Source: Belnapia arida
Lineage (GTDB): Bacteria > Pseudomonadota > Alphaproteobacteria > Acetobacterales > Acetobacteraceae
Direction of reading: 5' to 3'
DNA length: 64,000 nucleotides
Assembly (NCBI RefSeq): GCF_016773205.1
Contig: NZ_JAETWB010000017.1
Span: 39,946-103,945 of the forward strand
The notes below the pieces were generated by a model. The model saw only the letters and a program-made list of their open reading frames with translations. It had not been told where the DNA came from and did no database searches. Every line of letters starts with the position of its first letter. Within the stretch, counting starts at the first letter, position 1. This document shows positions 45,912-55,656 of this stretch, one piece after another. The position numbers and the translations under genes are program-made.

Positions 45912-47231
45912 TCAATCCACAGCGGCGACCATGCCGCCCGGCAGCCAGATCTCCAGCGTCCCGGGACGGGGCGGCTTCGCGTAGGACAGGAAGTCCCGCA
46001 CGCGCCAGGTCTGACCCCCCAGTTGCCGGGCCAGGTTCAGGGCGGCTGCCCTGTCGTCGGCGTGGAAGTAGCGTATCTCGGGTGCAGTGGGGGTGGCGCG
46101 CACCGGCCTGATTGCCGCCACGGTGACACCGTGGCGCCCCAGGCGGCGCGCCACCGCCTCGGCCACGCCGTCCCTCGCGCTCGTGGGCTGATGGATGAAA
46201 ACGCGGGACGCCGCAGGCGGCACCGCCACCACGGGTGCCCTGGCCGCTTCCGCCTCCCAGTCCAGGGCAATGCCAGCCACCGCTGGCGCGAGCCCTCGAG
46301 CCACTTCCGCGTTCTGAGGTGGGAGCGATGCGGGAACCGCGTGCCCCGGCATCGGTGCCGCGCGCCGAGCATCGATTGGCTCCGTCGGCGAGGCAGGGCG
46401 TGAGGATGAAAAGGTGCCGGTGACGGTCCACCGCGGCGCCGGTGCCTCGATGGCAGGAGGTGGCGGCACAGATGGCATCGGCGGTGCCGGGAGGCCGAAC
46501 GCAGCAACGTCAGCATTGGACGGCTGCGGTGCCGTCTGCTCAATCGCGGGCGACGGAAGCATGGGCGGCGTCGGCGGTACGGGAACGGTGGATGCAGCCT
46601 CGCCAGCGGTGGATTGGTCTGGCACCGGCACCGCGGGCTGGTCATCGATTGGCTGGGGCGGCGGTGCAGGAAGGGCGGTCGAAGCCGTGCCAGCAGTAGA
46701 CCGCTGCGGCACCGGTGGCTCGACGGCGGTCGGCGAGAGCGCAGACAGCGTCGAGGTTTCCAAACCCACCCAAGCAGAAGCCACAACCGGTTTGGGAGGT
46801 GGCGGCGAATGGACGTCCAGCCGCCGCGCCTCATCCTGATCGGTAGGTGGCTGTGCCGCGCCCGCGAGCCGCTCCGCGGTCGGCCGGGCCGCGCCGCCAA
46901 CGGCTGCCAATGTGCGCTGGTGGTCGCGGGCGGGTTCCGGCGGCGACAAGCTCATAAGTTCCTGGATGGCACTCTGCGGGAGTATGGGAGGTCCGCTCGC
47001 CTCACTCCCCTTCCTCGCAACGGCCGCTCGTGGCGGAACCAATTCTGCCTGCCGGGCGCGCGCAAGTCTGGCCGCAGCGAAGTCTCGCTCCTTGGCGGTC
47101 GTCTGAACGCCGAAGAAGGCCACGACGGCCAAGCCAAAGGCGAGGGTCGCCAGCGGTACCGACGCCCAGACTGCCATCGTCACCCACCTGGACGGGGCCG
47201 GGTCGCGGTCAAAGCCGTTCTCGTCGAGCAT
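45912..47231 (-). CDS. Membrane-anchored protein with LytR_C-like tail, paralog B
   Basis: A 439-residue protein starting at the ATG at 47231. Same layout as paralog A: N-terminal DENGFDRDPAPSRWV, membrane helix (VWASVPLATLAFGLAVVAFF), then a much longer linker of about 270 residues with loosely repeated Pro-rich units (for example PVPDQSTAGEAASTVPVPP), and the C-terminal domain SRVFIHQPTSARDGVAEAVA, IRPVRATPTAPEIRYFHA, RPGTLEIWLPG. The two C-terminal domains are about 70% identical by eye; linkers have diverged in length. Tandem duplication is clear. Function unknown. Confidence 0.75.
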   Translation of the reverse strand: MLDENGFDRDPAPSRWVTMAVWASVPLATLAFGLAVVAFFGVQTTAKERDFAAARLARARQAELVPPRAAVARKGSEASGPPILPQSAIQELMSLSPPEPARDHQRTLAAVGGAARPTAERLAGAAQPPTDQDEARRLDVHSPPPPKPVVASAWVGLETSTLSALSPTAVEPPVPQRSTAGTASTALPAPPPQPIDDQPAVPVPDQSTAGEAASTVPVPPTPPMLPSPAIEQTAPQPSNADVAAFGLPAPPMPSVPPPPAIEAPAPRWTVTGTFSSSRPASPTEPIDARRAAPMPGHAVPASLPPQNAEVARGLAPAVAGIALDWEAEAARAPVVAVPPAASRVFIHQPTSARDGVAEAVARRLGRHGVTVAAIRPVRATPTAPEIRYFHADDRAAALNLARQLGGQTWRVRDFLSYAKPPRPGTLEIWLPGGMVAAVD

Positions 47232-47429
47232 GGCGGTTCTTCGTTCCCTGGCCATTGGGTATCGAAGCACTCGTCCGGTCCGTGTTCTGCACCGGCAGTT
47301 CCGAAAGCTGGCCTACACCGGAGCTCGTCGTGCGCGGCGATGCGCTTCACAGACGCCGATCGGCCACAGCTCCCGTTGACGGGCCACTTGCGCGGCCCGC
47401 CAGACCCAGCGGCTAGGTTGCCGCCGGGG

Positions 47430-48164
47430 TCACAGGTACCAGTGCCCGGTCGCCTCGAAGTTCTCGGTGACATGAGCGGCGATGGCGTTCCAGTCGACCA
47501 CGTCGTTCGGGTTGAGTCCGAGGTCGCTGACAGCCGCAAGCACGTCGGCTGCCGGGGCCACGCCGTTCAACTCGCCGGAGGCAACGGGCAGGACCAGCTT
47601 GTACCCGTCCGTCCCATCGACCTCGCCAGTCGTGCCGACACCCTGGTTGGCGTTGGTAGTCAGGCCATGGATGACAATTTCCTTGGCCTCAAGCGGCGTG
47701 ATGCCGTCGAAGATGGCGCTCGCATTCGCATCGTCGACCGCGAAGGTGAAGACCTCGTGGTAGCTGAGCTTGCCGTCGGCGCCGACGGTCGGAAACATTG
47801 CCTGGTCGGTGTGGTCGTGGCCACTCGTGCCGTGGTCGTGGGCGGAGTTCTCAGGGTTCAGCGTCAAGTTGAGCTGGATCGGGCCGTAGGTGGCCAGCCC
47901 CTCGGCTAGTTCCACGAAGCCGTCACCGTCGCTGTCCTGGGCGATGGTGGGCGACTTGGCGTCGGTGTCGTCGTTGAAGCCGTGGATGTGCTGAATGTGC
48001 ATCGGGCCAGGCTCCAGGCCGCTGGCCTGGATGTCCACGGTCAGGGTGCGGGCATCCTGGTCGAGCAGCAGGATGGCCTTACCATCGACGCCTGAGTTGT
48101 TCAGCGCCGTCAGGTCGGTCGAGTAGAGCAGCTTGCCGTCCTGGACGTAGGTATCGTGTGCCAT
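47430..48164 (-). CDS. CHRD-domain protein with the same C-terminal tail as the alkaline phosphatase
   Basis: A 244-residue protein with no N-terminal signal (MAHDTYVQDGKLLYSTDL). The CHRD domain includes ILLLDQDARTLTVDIQASGL and HIQHIHGFNDDTD; a His/Asp-rich loop (AHDHGTSGHDHTDQ) lies mid-protein and DSDGDGFVE may bind calcium. CHRD domains occur in secreted proteins across bacteria and in chordin. The C-terminus contains VDWNAIAA and ends EATGHWYL, matching the tail of the alkaline phosphatase at 26942. The shared tail suggests a common export route. Confidence 0.8.
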   Translation of the reverse strand: MAHDTYVQDGKLLYSTDLTALNNSGVDGKAILLLDQDARTLTVDIQASGLEPGPMHIQHIHGFNDDTDAKSPTIAQDSDGDGFVELAEGLATYGPIQLNLTLNPENSAHDHGTSGHDHTDQAMFPTVGADGKLSYHEVFTFAVDDANASAIFDGITPLEAKEIVIHGLTTNANQGVGTTGEVDGTDGYKLVLPVASGELNGVAPAADVLAAVSDLGLNPNDVVDWNAIAAHVTENFEATGHWYL

Positions 48165-48665
48165 GTCTTCCTCCTGGGCCGTATGGACCCAGATGCCCTA
48201 CGGGTCAGGAAACAGGCCGGATGCGGAACAGCAGGTAAAATAAAAAAGCCATCACTCCAACTGCAAATCTCTGGCCGATAGCAAAAGGGATTTTATGCTG
48301 ATGCCGAACCATTGCATTTTACTTATAAAGCCCGGTTCCCTATAGCGACCATATAGGCTTCGACACGCCGCAGGTGCTCCAAAGCCCCCTTGGAGCGGTT
48401 GCGCTCAGCCCGCAGGGTGCCGTCCTCAACCCTCAAAAGGAGGCATGGCCTGCTCCAGCTGGTCGATGCGCCTGTCCGGTCCGGCACGTTGAAATGGCTT
48501 CCGAGGTTCCCAGGGAGCCTTCGGGCATGACGAGGCCGAGCCGGGTGACGGCACTCGACCGTCGAACCGTGCCCAAACTGGACCGTTGCTCTCGCAACAA
48601 CGGGAGGACGGCAGCGACATGGCAAGCAGCCAAGGCGGCCGAGCGAGGCCCCATTCGAGCCTCGC
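48165..48665. other. AT-rich upstream region of the CHRD gene
   Basis: Bases 48230-48340 are strikingly AT-rich for this window and include runs such as AAAATAAAAAAG. This probably holds the CHRD promoter (minus strand) and might bind nucleoid proteins. From 48345 to 48665 no gene is convincing; minus-strand fragments (DQLEQAMPPFEG, then in another frame ERNRSKGALEHLRRVEAYMV) look like a coiled-coil remnant. Confidence 0.35.
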
Positions 48666-48978
48666 ATGGTGACGAGGGCAAAGGTCCGGCAGTGGTGGGT
48701 CGACCTCCTCGCCGCGTTCTGGCTGAGGCCGACCGCGATGGTGCTGGCCGCTTTGGTCCTGGCCGAGATCCTGGTCCGGGCTGAGGGCGTGTTCGGGTCC
48801 TCGTCCTGGATCGGCAGCTGAATCTACTCGGGCGGCGCGAGTGGTGCCCGGAACGTACTTGGGATTATCGCAGCCGCCACCATCGGTGTCGCGGGCACGA
48901 CCTTCTCCATTACCGTAGCCGCCCTGACCCTGGCTTCCAACCAGATGGGGCCGCGGCTGCTCCGTAACTTCACTCAAA
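48666..48978 (+). pseudogene. N-terminal remnant of a DUF2254 membrane protein with an in-frame TGA
   Basis: The frame begins at ATG 48666 with a first membrane helix (WLRPTAMVLAALVLAEILV), reaches SSSWIGS, meets TGA at 48819-48821, then continues IYSGGASGARNVLGIIAAAT and FSITVAALTLASNQMGPRLL. The last segment is the hallmark of DUF2254 proteins, in which Trp stands at the position of the stop. Homology ends abruptly near RNFTQ, so the gene is also truncated and most of the protein is missing. Confidence 0.7.
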
Positions 48979-48987
48979 TCGGTCCAT

Positions 48988-49269
48988 TTGTTTCTAGATG
49001 CTCCCATTATCGGGAGCTTCTGCCCACTGCTGATGCTGGCGTCTGGGGTTCTACTAACGCTCCACAGGCAGTTTTGGATACGTGAAGGGCATTGGCCGGG
49101 TCTCGCCACCCGGTCCCTCTGGCCAGCGTTCGGCGGCACGGAACCGAGCGTCGGATGGTTGGGCATCCAGCTCATCGCGGCTTGGGTCCTCGACCAACCT
49201 TTGAGCCTGCTTCTCCTTACGGTAGCTGTTGGGGGCCTCTTCATCATTGGGAGTGTAACCCAACGCTAA
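48988..49269 (+). CDS. Putative small membrane protein (93 aa), low support
   Basis: A frame from TTG 48988 with two hydrophobic segments (SFCPLLMLASGVLLTL and LLLLTVAVGGLFIIGSV), separated by a Trp-rich loop. It begins just where the DUF2254 remnant loses homology, so it could be unrelated sequence joined there. No family recognised and no clear ribosome binding site. Confidence 0.35.
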   Translation: MFLDAPIIGSFCPLLMLASGVLLTLHRQFWIREGHWPGLATRSLWPAFGGTEPSVGWLGIQLIAAWVLDQPLSLLLLTVAVGGLFIIGSVTQR

Positions 49270-49445
49270 CCATCCTCACTTTCTGCTTGGGTACCGCCAA
49301 TGCGTAAGTGAGCCACTTTCGGTCTGCAAATTGCAGAGACAGGCTGCGACCGATCGTTTCCTGATGGAGCGGTCAGATTTGGTACCGACAGAAACGGCCA
49401 GCAAAAGCCTATATGTGTCGGTGAGCCTTACAAAGGAACCTTACA

Positions 49446-49655
49446 TTGCCCGTCAACATACCAGCCAAGCTGGTGCTGGAAGAACTTGCCCACGACATCG
49501 TTCGAGAGGTTGCGCGTCGGCACCGTGAACAAAGGCTCCAGACAGCCATGACCGACCAGTTGGATGGTCTGAAGCACGCCACTGGGTCATCGCAGGAGGC
49601 TTCAGTTGAATCGGCCTCTGCCAAGCCGGGTCCGTCTCGCAAGCGTCAGGCCTGA
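49446..49655 (+). CDS. Putative small protein (69 aa), low support
   Basis: A frame from TTG 49446 encoding an amphipathic basic helix (LVLEELAHDIVREVARRHRE) and a Ser/Lys/Pro-rich tail ending in PGPSRKRQA. An AAAGGAA sequence lies nearby upstream. It could be a small nucleic-acid-associated protein or a chance frame. Confidence 0.35.
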   Translation: MPVNIPAKLVLEELAHDIVREVARRHREQRLQTAMTDQLDGLKHATGSSQEASVESASAKPGPSRKRQA

Positions 49656-50038
49656 TGACCCCTCACATCCAGGGAATGCGAACGCATGGAGCCAGGTATC
49701 TCTGCAGCCGCTTATTCTCTTCCGGCGTGCGTGTGTTTTCAGGCGGCACACAAGACCCATCCAAAGCAAGTCTCTTCTGGCTTTCGAGCCGTCCTGGCGC
49801 CGGAAGGGCTCGGCAGAAAACAGCTTCTTGCTGGCCCCTTGGGTTGAAGGTCCTGAACGGTTTCATCCCCGCAGCAGTTTGGTCATTCCGGTCGGAAATT
49901 TGTACAAAAATCCAGCTGATCGGAACCCATACAGTAAAGCGCCCCGATCGAGGCCGGAGCGGGCCGCGACGTGGCGGCCTTCCGCCGCCGAGAGGTTAGG
50001 GTCCACGGGACGTGGCTGTCGCTCAACGGCTCAACGGC
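49656..50038. other. Intergenic region with a short tandem repeat at its end
   Basis: No gene is convincing. At 50021-50044 the 8-base unit GCTCAACG is repeated three times with a degenerate fourth copy, running into the end of the minus-strand kinase gene that stops at 50039. A single copy occurs at the matching place after the paralogous kinase near 58411. Confidence 0.4.
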
Positions 50039-51150
50039 TCAACGGCTCGACCGCAGCACACGCGACACGCTCTCGGCCGAGTAGGGCTTGTGCAGGAGCT
50101 CGAAGCCCTGGGCGCCGCCATTCGCCAGCACATGGCTGTAGCCGCTGGTCAGGACGATCGGCAGGTCCGGCCACCGACGCCGGATCTCCTTCCCGAGCTC
50201 GACCCCGTTCATCCCCGGCATCACCACATCCGAGAACACCACGTCGAACCGGCTGGCGTCCTCGTCCAGCAGTTCCAGGGCTGCCTTGGCGTTCGGCGCC
50301 CAGGTTGCCGCGTAACCGAGATCCTCCAGCATCTGGCGAGCAAAGTCGCCGACCTGCGTGTTGTCCTCGACCAGGAGCACGTTCCGGCGCCCATCTAGAG
50401 GCGCGTCGACCTCCTCGGCGGGCTGCGTGGGCGCCGCCAGCGGCTTCGCCTCGGCCCGCGGCAGGTAGAGCGTGAAGGTGGAGCCCCGGCCGAGCTCGCT
50501 CCCGACATGCAGCTCGCCACCGGACTGCTTGGCGAAGCCGTAGACCTGGCTGAGGCCGAGCCCGGTGCCCTTTCCGGAATCCTTGGTCGTGAAGAACGGC
50601 TCGAAGATCCGGGCCAACAGCTCGGGGGCGATCCCTGACCCGGTGTCGGACACGGCCACCGCGACGAAGGCGCCCGGCGTGCCCGCGTGGCCCCGGGTGG
50701 GCGGCACCTCGGTGGCGAGCCAGGTCCGGAGCGTCAGCTGTCCCTCTCCATCCATAGCGTCGCGTGCGTTCACCGCCAGGTTGACCAACGCCGTCTCGAA
50801 CTGGTTCGGGTCGGCCTCGACCGTGCAGTCCTCGCATTCGAACGCCGCCTCGATGCTGATGCGGGCGCCGACCAGCGGACGGACGAGTTCGACGACGGCC
50901 TTGACCCGGTCGCCGACCGCGAACACCTCGGGCTTGAGGGGCTGGCGCCGCGCGAAAGCCAGGAGCTGCCCGGTCAGCTTGGCGGCGCGGTCGGCGGTGT
51001 CGGCGATCGCCTCGACGTAGCGGCGGCGGCGCTCCTCCGGCAGGTTGGGGCGCCGGAGGAGCCCTGCGGACGAGCGGATGACGGTCAGCAGGTTGTTGAA
51101 GTCGTGCGCCACGCCGCCCGTGAGCTGGCCCACGGCCTCCAGCTTCTGGC
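50039..51150. repeat. Long repeat copy 1: kinase/receiver segment shared with 58413-59520
   Basis: The kinase core and receiver of the two hybrid kinases are nearly identical at the base level over about 1.1 kb in the same orientation, roughly 90% by eye. The pair is 8.37 kb apart, so recombination between them would delete or duplicate the intervening genes. Confidence 0.8.
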
Positions 51151-52783
51151 TCTGCCGCAGGGCCTCCTCCTGGAGGCGGAGCTGCTCCGCCCGGCGCGCC
51201 ACCTCGACCTCGAGGTGCTCGTTCAGCCGCCGCAGCTCCCTCTCGGACTGCCTGCGCTCGGTGACGTCCAGCATGGCGCCAATCATCCGCAGTGGCTCGC
51301 CGCCCGGGCCGCGGACCATGAAACCTCGGTCGAGCACGTCGGCGTAGCTGCCATCGGCGCGCTGGAAGCGATACTCGTCGGACCATCGGTCGCCCGTTCC
51401 GTCGATAACGGCGTGGATGGACCGGGAGACCCGCTCCCGGTCCTCGGGGTGGATCCGCGCGAGCCACCATCCACCGGGGGAGACGGCGCCGTCGAGCCGA
51501 TGGCCGAATGCCTCTTGAAGCGCCTCGTTCCACTCGATCCGATCGCGCCGCAGGTCCCAATCCCAGATGGCGTCGTTGGTCGCCCGCACGGCGAGGTGGT
51601 AGCGCTCCTCGATGGCGCGCCGCGCCTCCTCGGCCCGGCGCCGGGCGGTGATGTCGGTGTTCGTGCCGACCCACTCGCGGACGGTCCCGTCGGGCTCGCG
51701 GACCGGGACGCCGCGCGCGGCGACGAGACGCCACTCGCCATCCGCCCGGCGCAGCCGGAACTCGGTGTCGAACGGCGTGCCCGTGGCAACGGCCGTAGCC
51801 CATTCCTTGGCCGCACGGGCGCGATCGTCCGGATGGACAGCGTCGGCCCAGCCGGTGCCCAGCCACTGCTCCAACGTCTGGCCGGTGAGGGCGCGCCAAC
51901 TTGGAGAGTCCTCTTGCACCAAGCCCTGGGCGTCGGTGGTCCAGACCGCCGAAGCAGTGGCGGCCACCAGGGCCCGGAAGCGCGCCTCGCCCGCCCGCAG
52001 CGCTGCCTCGGCCTTCCGGCGGTCGGTGATGTCGAGCACGAACTCGACCACCTCGTCGCCGATACGCCGCGGCGCGAACAGGCCCCACCAGCACGAGCCA
52101 TCCTTGCGGTAGTACTGCTTCTCGTAGGGCACCGCCTCGCCGAGGGTGGTCACCTCCTCAACCGCCTTGAGAGAGGACGGGTAGAACTCCGGCGGGGTCA
52201 GCTCCCGCCAAGTCTTGCCGATCGCCTCCTCATGGCTGAACCCGGTCATGCGCAGGAAGGCGTCGTTCGCCTCCGTCAGCCTGAACCCCTCGCCCCAGAA
52301 CAACACGCCGACCGTGCTGATGCCGAGGGCACCCCGCAGGCGCGCCTCGCTCACCCGCAGGCGCTCCCCGGCCAGATGCTGCTCGGTGCGGTCACGGACG
52401 ATTTTCACGTAGCCGATGTGCTCGCCTGTCTCGTCGTCCTCAAGGCGGGTTAAGGCGCCGGAGCCCCAGAAGCGGCTGCCGTCCCGGCACAGGTGCCACC
52501 GCTCGTCCTCAGCCCGCCCGCAGCGCCGGGCGGTCGCCCTCTCCCTCTCGCAAGCATCCTCCGCCCGGTCCTCGGGCGTGAAGATCATGCAGGCGTCCTG
52601 GCCGACGGCCTCCTCTTCCGACCAGCCCATCACCCGTTCGGCGGCGCTGTTCCAGCTGGTGATCGTGCCCTCGAGGCAGATCGTGAAGACGGCGAAGTCG
52701 GCCAAGTTCTCCAGGACGAGCTCGGCCAGGTGGCCCGAACTCGGCAGCCGGTGGCGGGCGAGGTCGACCTTACGGCTGTTCAT
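50039..52783 (-). CDS. Multi-PAS hybrid histidine kinase, copy 1
   Basis: A 914-residue cytoplasmic kinase. Its ATG at 52783 overlaps the stop of the ParD-like gene (ATGA). At least four PAS/PAC units follow one another (for example [73 protein letters not shown]). Then comes the phospho-acceptor segment [20 protein letters not shown], the ATPase domain ([38 protein letters not shown]) and a C-terminal receiver ([25 protein letters not shown]). The last 370 residues are about 90% identical to those of the kinase at 58413. Signal unknown; PAS domains suggest redox or ligand sensing. Confidence 0.9.
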   Translation of the reverse strand: MNSRKVDLARHRLPSSGHLAELVLENLADFAVFTICLEGTITSWNSAAERVMGWSEEEAVGQDACMIFTPEDRAEDACERERATARRCGRAEDERWHLCRDGSRFWGSGALTRLEDDETGEHIGYVKIVRDRTEQHLAGERLRVSEARLRGALGISTVGVLFWGEGFRLTEANDAFLRMTGFSHEEAIGKTWRELTPPEFYPSSLKAVEEVTTLGEAVPYEKQYYRKDGSCWWGLFAPRRIGDEVVEFVLDITDRRKAEAALRAGEARFRALVAATASAVWTTDAQGLVQEDSPSWRALTGQTLEQWLGTGWADAVHPDDRARAAKEWATAVATGTPFDTEFRLRRADGEWRLVAARGVPVREPDGTVREWVGTNTDITARRRAEEARRAIEERYHLAVRATNDAIWDWDLRRDRIEWNEALQEAFGHRLDGAVSPGGWWLARIHPEDRERVSRSIHAVIDGTGDRWSDEYRFQRADGSYADVLDRGFMVRGPGGEPLRMIGAMLDVTERRQSERELRRLNEHLEVEVARRAEQLRLQEEALRQSQKLEAVGQLTGGVAHDFNNLLTVIRSSAGLLRRPNLPEERRRRYVEAIADTADRAAKLTGQLLAFARRQPLKPEVFAVGDRVKAVVELVRPLVGARISIEAAFECEDCTVEADPNQFETALVNLAVNARDAMDGEGQLTLRTWLATEVPPTRGHAGTPGAFVAVAVSDTGSGIAPELLARIFEPFFTTKDSGKGTGLGLSQVYGFAKQSGGELHVGSELGRGSTFTLYLPRAEAKPLAAPTQPAEEVDAPLDGRRNVLLVEDNTQVGDFARQMLEDLGYAATWAPNAKAALELLDEDASRFDVVFSDVVMPGMNGVELGKEIRRRWPDLPIVLTSGYSHVLANGGAQGFELLHKPYSAESVSRVLRSSR

Positions 52784-52980
52784 CGTTGGTGCTCGGGGCG
52801 AGGGCGGCGGGACGAAGGGGTGGAAGGCTCGGGCGGCAGCGCCTCGGCGCGCTCCAGCAGCCGAAGACCGGCGCGGACGACCTCGCTCGAGGTCTGGTAA
52901 CGGCCGGAGGCGACGAGGCGCTCGACGAGGCGGCACAGTTCCGCCGTCAGGGCGACATGGAGGCTGTGTTGGGCAGGCAT
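52780..52980 (-). CDS. ParD-like antitoxin without a toxin, coupled to a histidine kinase
   Basis: A 66-residue protein starting at MPAQHSLHVALTAEL. The ribbon-helix-helix pattern (HSLHVALTAEL strand, then LVERLVASGRYQTSSEVVRA and GLRLLERAE) is that of ParD/CopG antitoxins. The usual downstream parE toxin gene is absent: its place is taken by the kinase, whose ATG overlaps this stop by four bases. It may be a repurposed transcriptional regulator of the kinase, or the remains of a toxin-antitoxin pair. A three-codon longer start is possible. Confidence 0.75.
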   Translation of the reverse strand: MPAQHSLHVALTAELCRLVERLVASGRYQTSSEVVRAGLRLLERAEALPPEPSTPSSRRPRPEHQR

Positions 52981-53224
52981 GCCGCACACCTAGGCGTACG
53001 AGGCCGAGGTGTCACCTTGCAACCACCCGCGCGATGGCATGGCGAGGCGTTTTTGCCACACCGCGCGGTCAGGAGGAGAGCAGGTCCGGCGACAAGAGCC
53101 CAGCGGCGACGGCGGCCCTGGGCGCGGCAACCCGACCCCGAGACCGCCGTTTCCGCTGGGTTGAAGGTGGCGTCTGCATGGGTGCTAGGAAAGTTCGAGA
53201 AGCACAGGCCCAGCGGCGGCTTCC

Positions 53225-55213
53225 ATGCCTGGCCTGCCCGACCAAGTCAGGCGCGACTGCATCGCCCAGGCCGCAACGCAGTCTGCACTCCTGCCCATGA
53301 GATCAAGCACTTGCCCGCCGCTCCAGGGGCCAGACTTGCCCAAGCCTTTTGACGGCGTCGCCGTCCCCTTATCCGAACGTCCGGAGCCCACGGCGGAACG
53401 CGTGGTGGCAACACCCATAATTCCGGAAACCGACCCCCCTCCCGCCGGGAGCCAACCAGGTAGGCGCCCAGGCCTGCGCGCCTACCTGGTTGGCCTCGTG
53501 CTCCTTGTGCTCGCCCCGGCCCTGCTGCTGGGGGCGGCTACAACCTGGGAGCTTGGTCAAGCGTACCAGCGGGCCGAGGAGGCGGGCCTGACAAGCACCG
53601 CGCAGGCGCTGGCGACGGCCCTCGACCGCGAGGTTGAGATCGCGGCCACAGCCCTCTCAACGCTTGCGGCCTCGACCTCGATTGCGTCGGGCGACACCGC
53701 TGGCACTTACGGCCGGGCGGCCGCAGTCGGCCGCGCTTTCGGGGGTTGGGTCGCCCTCCTCGAGGCGGACTCGCAGCAGGTCTTCAACACGCTCCCGCCT
53801 CTCGGCACCGAGTTGCCGAAGGGAGCTGGCGATGCTTTCGTCAGCCAGGCTCTCACCACCACAGGTCCCGTGGTGAGCGACCTGTTCGTTGGCGCCACCG
53901 CCCGTCGGCCGGTCGTCGCCGTCTTCCAGGCTCTGCCCGCCGGGACCGCCGGGGCCGAACCAGGAAAACGCCGCGTGCTCCTCCTTGCCTTCGATCCACA
54001 ACGCCTCTCCGCGCTCCTTATGCGCCAGGAGCTGGGTCACGAGGGTGGCTTCGCGGTACTGACGGACGGGAACCACCGCGTCGTAACGCGCTCGGCGGAC
54101 CACGGGCGCTTCCTCAACCAGCTCTCCCCGGCCTGGTACATCGATGCCACCACGGGCCAGGACCGGGGACTGGTGCGCGGCGAGATGTCGCTGGCCGGGT
54201 ACCGAGCGGTGTTGGCGTTCAGGCGGCTCGATATGGCCTCATCCTGGGTAGTGGCGGTGACGCTGCCCTACGCACCCTATGAGGGGCAGTGGCGCGGGCC
54301 CGCGCTGCGATACGCGGTCGGCGCTGCCGTCCTGGCGGGCCTCGCCGCCACGCTCGCCGTGTTGCTGGCGCAGCGCCTGCTCCGGCCTTTGCGGGCCCTT
54401 GCGGCGGATGCCAACCACCTGCGCCGGGGGGGTACCCCGGCATCCCTGGCGCCAGAGCGCATCGCCGAGTTCGAGGAGCTGCGGCGGGCACTCTGGCGGT
54501 CGGTCGCCGCGCTCCGCGCCCGAGCCACCGCCGAGGGGCGCACCAAGGCGGCAGAGGAGGCCGCCGACGAGCTCCGGCAGGCGGCGCATTGGCGGGAGTT
54601 GTTGGTCCATGAGCTGAACCACCGCGTGAAGAACATGCTTGCCACCGTGCAGTCCCTCGCCTCGCAGACGCTGCGGGGCACGGGCGGCGACCCTAATCTC
54701 TTCGTTCGCGACTTCACCGGGCGCCTCGGCGCTCTGGCGCAGGCCCATGACCTGCTGACGGCTCGGAACTGGGAAGGCGCGGATCTGGGCACCCTGGTCT
54801 CGGCCGCCCTCGCACCGTGGCGCCATGGAGGACAGGTCGCGGCGTTTGGCCCCGGGCATGTTTACCTGACATCGCATCAAGCCCAAGCATTGGCGCTTGC
54901 CCTGCACGAGCTGGCCACCAACGCCATCAAGTACGGCGCCCTGTCGCGCCCGGAGGGCCGGGCCGAGGTGACCTGGGTCAGGCTGGGCGGCGACGCGGCG
55001 GGTCAGGACGCGCTGGTCGAGCTGACCTGGGCCGAGACGGGCGGGCCGGTGGTCGCCGGTCCGCCGACGCAACGCGGGTTCGGAACGCGGCTGCTCCAAC
55101 GCGGCATCTCGAAGGACCTTGGCCCTGGTTCCTCCGTCGACATGCACTTCGAGCCCGATGGCCTGCGGGCGGTCCTGCGCTTCCACGCCCGCGGCCAACC
55201 CAATCGCGCCTGA
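53225..55213 (+). CDS. Membrane HWE-like histidine kinase with Cache-type sensor, copy 1
   Basis: Up to 662 residues; the first 80 are low in complexity, so a start nearer the first helix is possible (for example the Met near 53300). A membrane helix (AYLVGLVLLVLAPALLLGAA) is followed by a periplasmic sensor of about 240 residues of dCache-like layout, a second helix (LRYAVGAAVLAGLAATLAVL), HAMP-like region, the acceptor box LLVHELNHRVKNMLATVQSL with the HWE-group pattern, and an ATPase domain with LHELATNAIKYGALS and the TQRGFGTRLLQRG end motif. It is divergent from the ParD/kinase pair. HWE kinases often act through atypical regulators. Confidence 0.88.
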   Translation: MPGLPDQVRRDCIAQAATQSALLPMRSSTCPPLQGPDLPKPFDGVAVPLSERPEPTAERVVATPIIPETDPPPAGSQPGRRPGLRAYLVGLVLLVLAPALLLGAATTWELGQAYQRAEEAGLTSTAQALATALDREVEIAATALSTLAASTSIASGDTAGTYGRAAAVGRAFGGWVALLEADSQQVFNTLPPLGTELPKGAGDAFVSQALTTTGPVVSDLFVGATARRPVVAVFQALPAGTAGAEPGKRRVLLLAFDPQRLSALLMRQELGHEGGFAVLTDGNHRVVTRSADHGRFLNQLSPAWYIDATTGQDRGLVRGEMSLAGYRAVLAFRRLDMASSWVVAVTLPYAPYEGQWRGPALRYAVGAAVLAGLAATLAVLLAQRLLRPLRALAADANHLRRGGTPASLAPERIAEFEELRRALWRSVAALRARATAEGRTKAAEEAADELRQAAHWRELLVHELNHRVKNMLATVQSLASQTLRGTGGDPNLFVRDFTGRLGALAQAHDLLTARNWEGADLGTLVSAALAPWRHGGQVAAFGPGHVYLTSHQAQALALALHELATNAIKYGALSRPEGRAEVTWVRLGGDAAGQDALVELTWAETGGPVVAGPPTQRGFGTRLLQRGISKDLGPGSSVDMHFEPDGLRAVLRFHARGQPNRA

Positions 55214-55368
55214 GGGCAACGTCGACAGCCTCCAGTCAGGCGAACGCGCCTCCGAGGTATGGGCGGATGCGGCCGGTCTTGGCGCCGCCCGGCAACCGCC
55301 ACATCCGGTTCGCAACCGGCGCCGAGCACGTGTGCCACACTGCTGCGCGGACTGTGGAGGCCGAAGCG

Positions 55369-55656
55369 ATGGCCGAGAAGCCGGAAACCGAGGACGAACG
55401 GCCGGAACAGCAGGGCAGAGACGCTGACGGCGAGATGCTCGGCGTAGGGCATTCCCTTTCCGAGGCATACCTCCGACGGCTCGTCGAGGACGGCGACCGT
55501 ACCATTGAGCGCAGCGACTTCGTTGTCGCCAGCACCCGCGAGGAAATGCGCCGCATCCTCCGGGAGTGCTGGACGGGTGAGGCCCTGCAGGCTGCGGCAT
55601 CGCCGTTGGTGCCCTCGGGGGGCAACCGTGACCCTGGCTTGGCCAATTACCTGTGA
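55369..55656 (+). CDS. Small hypothetical protein (95 aa)
   Basis: From the ATG at 55369 the protein is acidic and soluble: KPETEDERPEQQGRDADGEM, then LGVGHSLSEAYLRRLVEDGD and a segment STREEMRRILRECW. No family is recognised. Its 3' end overlaps the first unit of the 24-base repeat array. It follows the HWE-like kinase on the same strand with a 155-base gap. Confidence 0.5.
   Translation: MAEKPETEDERPEQQGRDADGEMLGVGHSLSEAYLRRLVEDGDRTIERSDFVVASTREEMRRILRECWTGEALQAAASPLVPSGGNRDPGLANYL

Noticed and set aside
15477..48978. Stop-codon recoding (selenocysteine, pyrrolysine or Trp reassignment) as an explanation for in-frame TAG/TGA
   Set aside because: Many intact genes in the window end normally with TAG or TGA, both codons are affected, and no recoding element was seen; decay or sequence error is simpler.
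50687..52453. A 588-codon open frame on the plus strand opposite the multi-PAS kinase
   Set aside because: It is the mirror of a clearly real kinase with all domain motifs; long antisense frames are expected at this GC content, and its translation has no recognisable domain.
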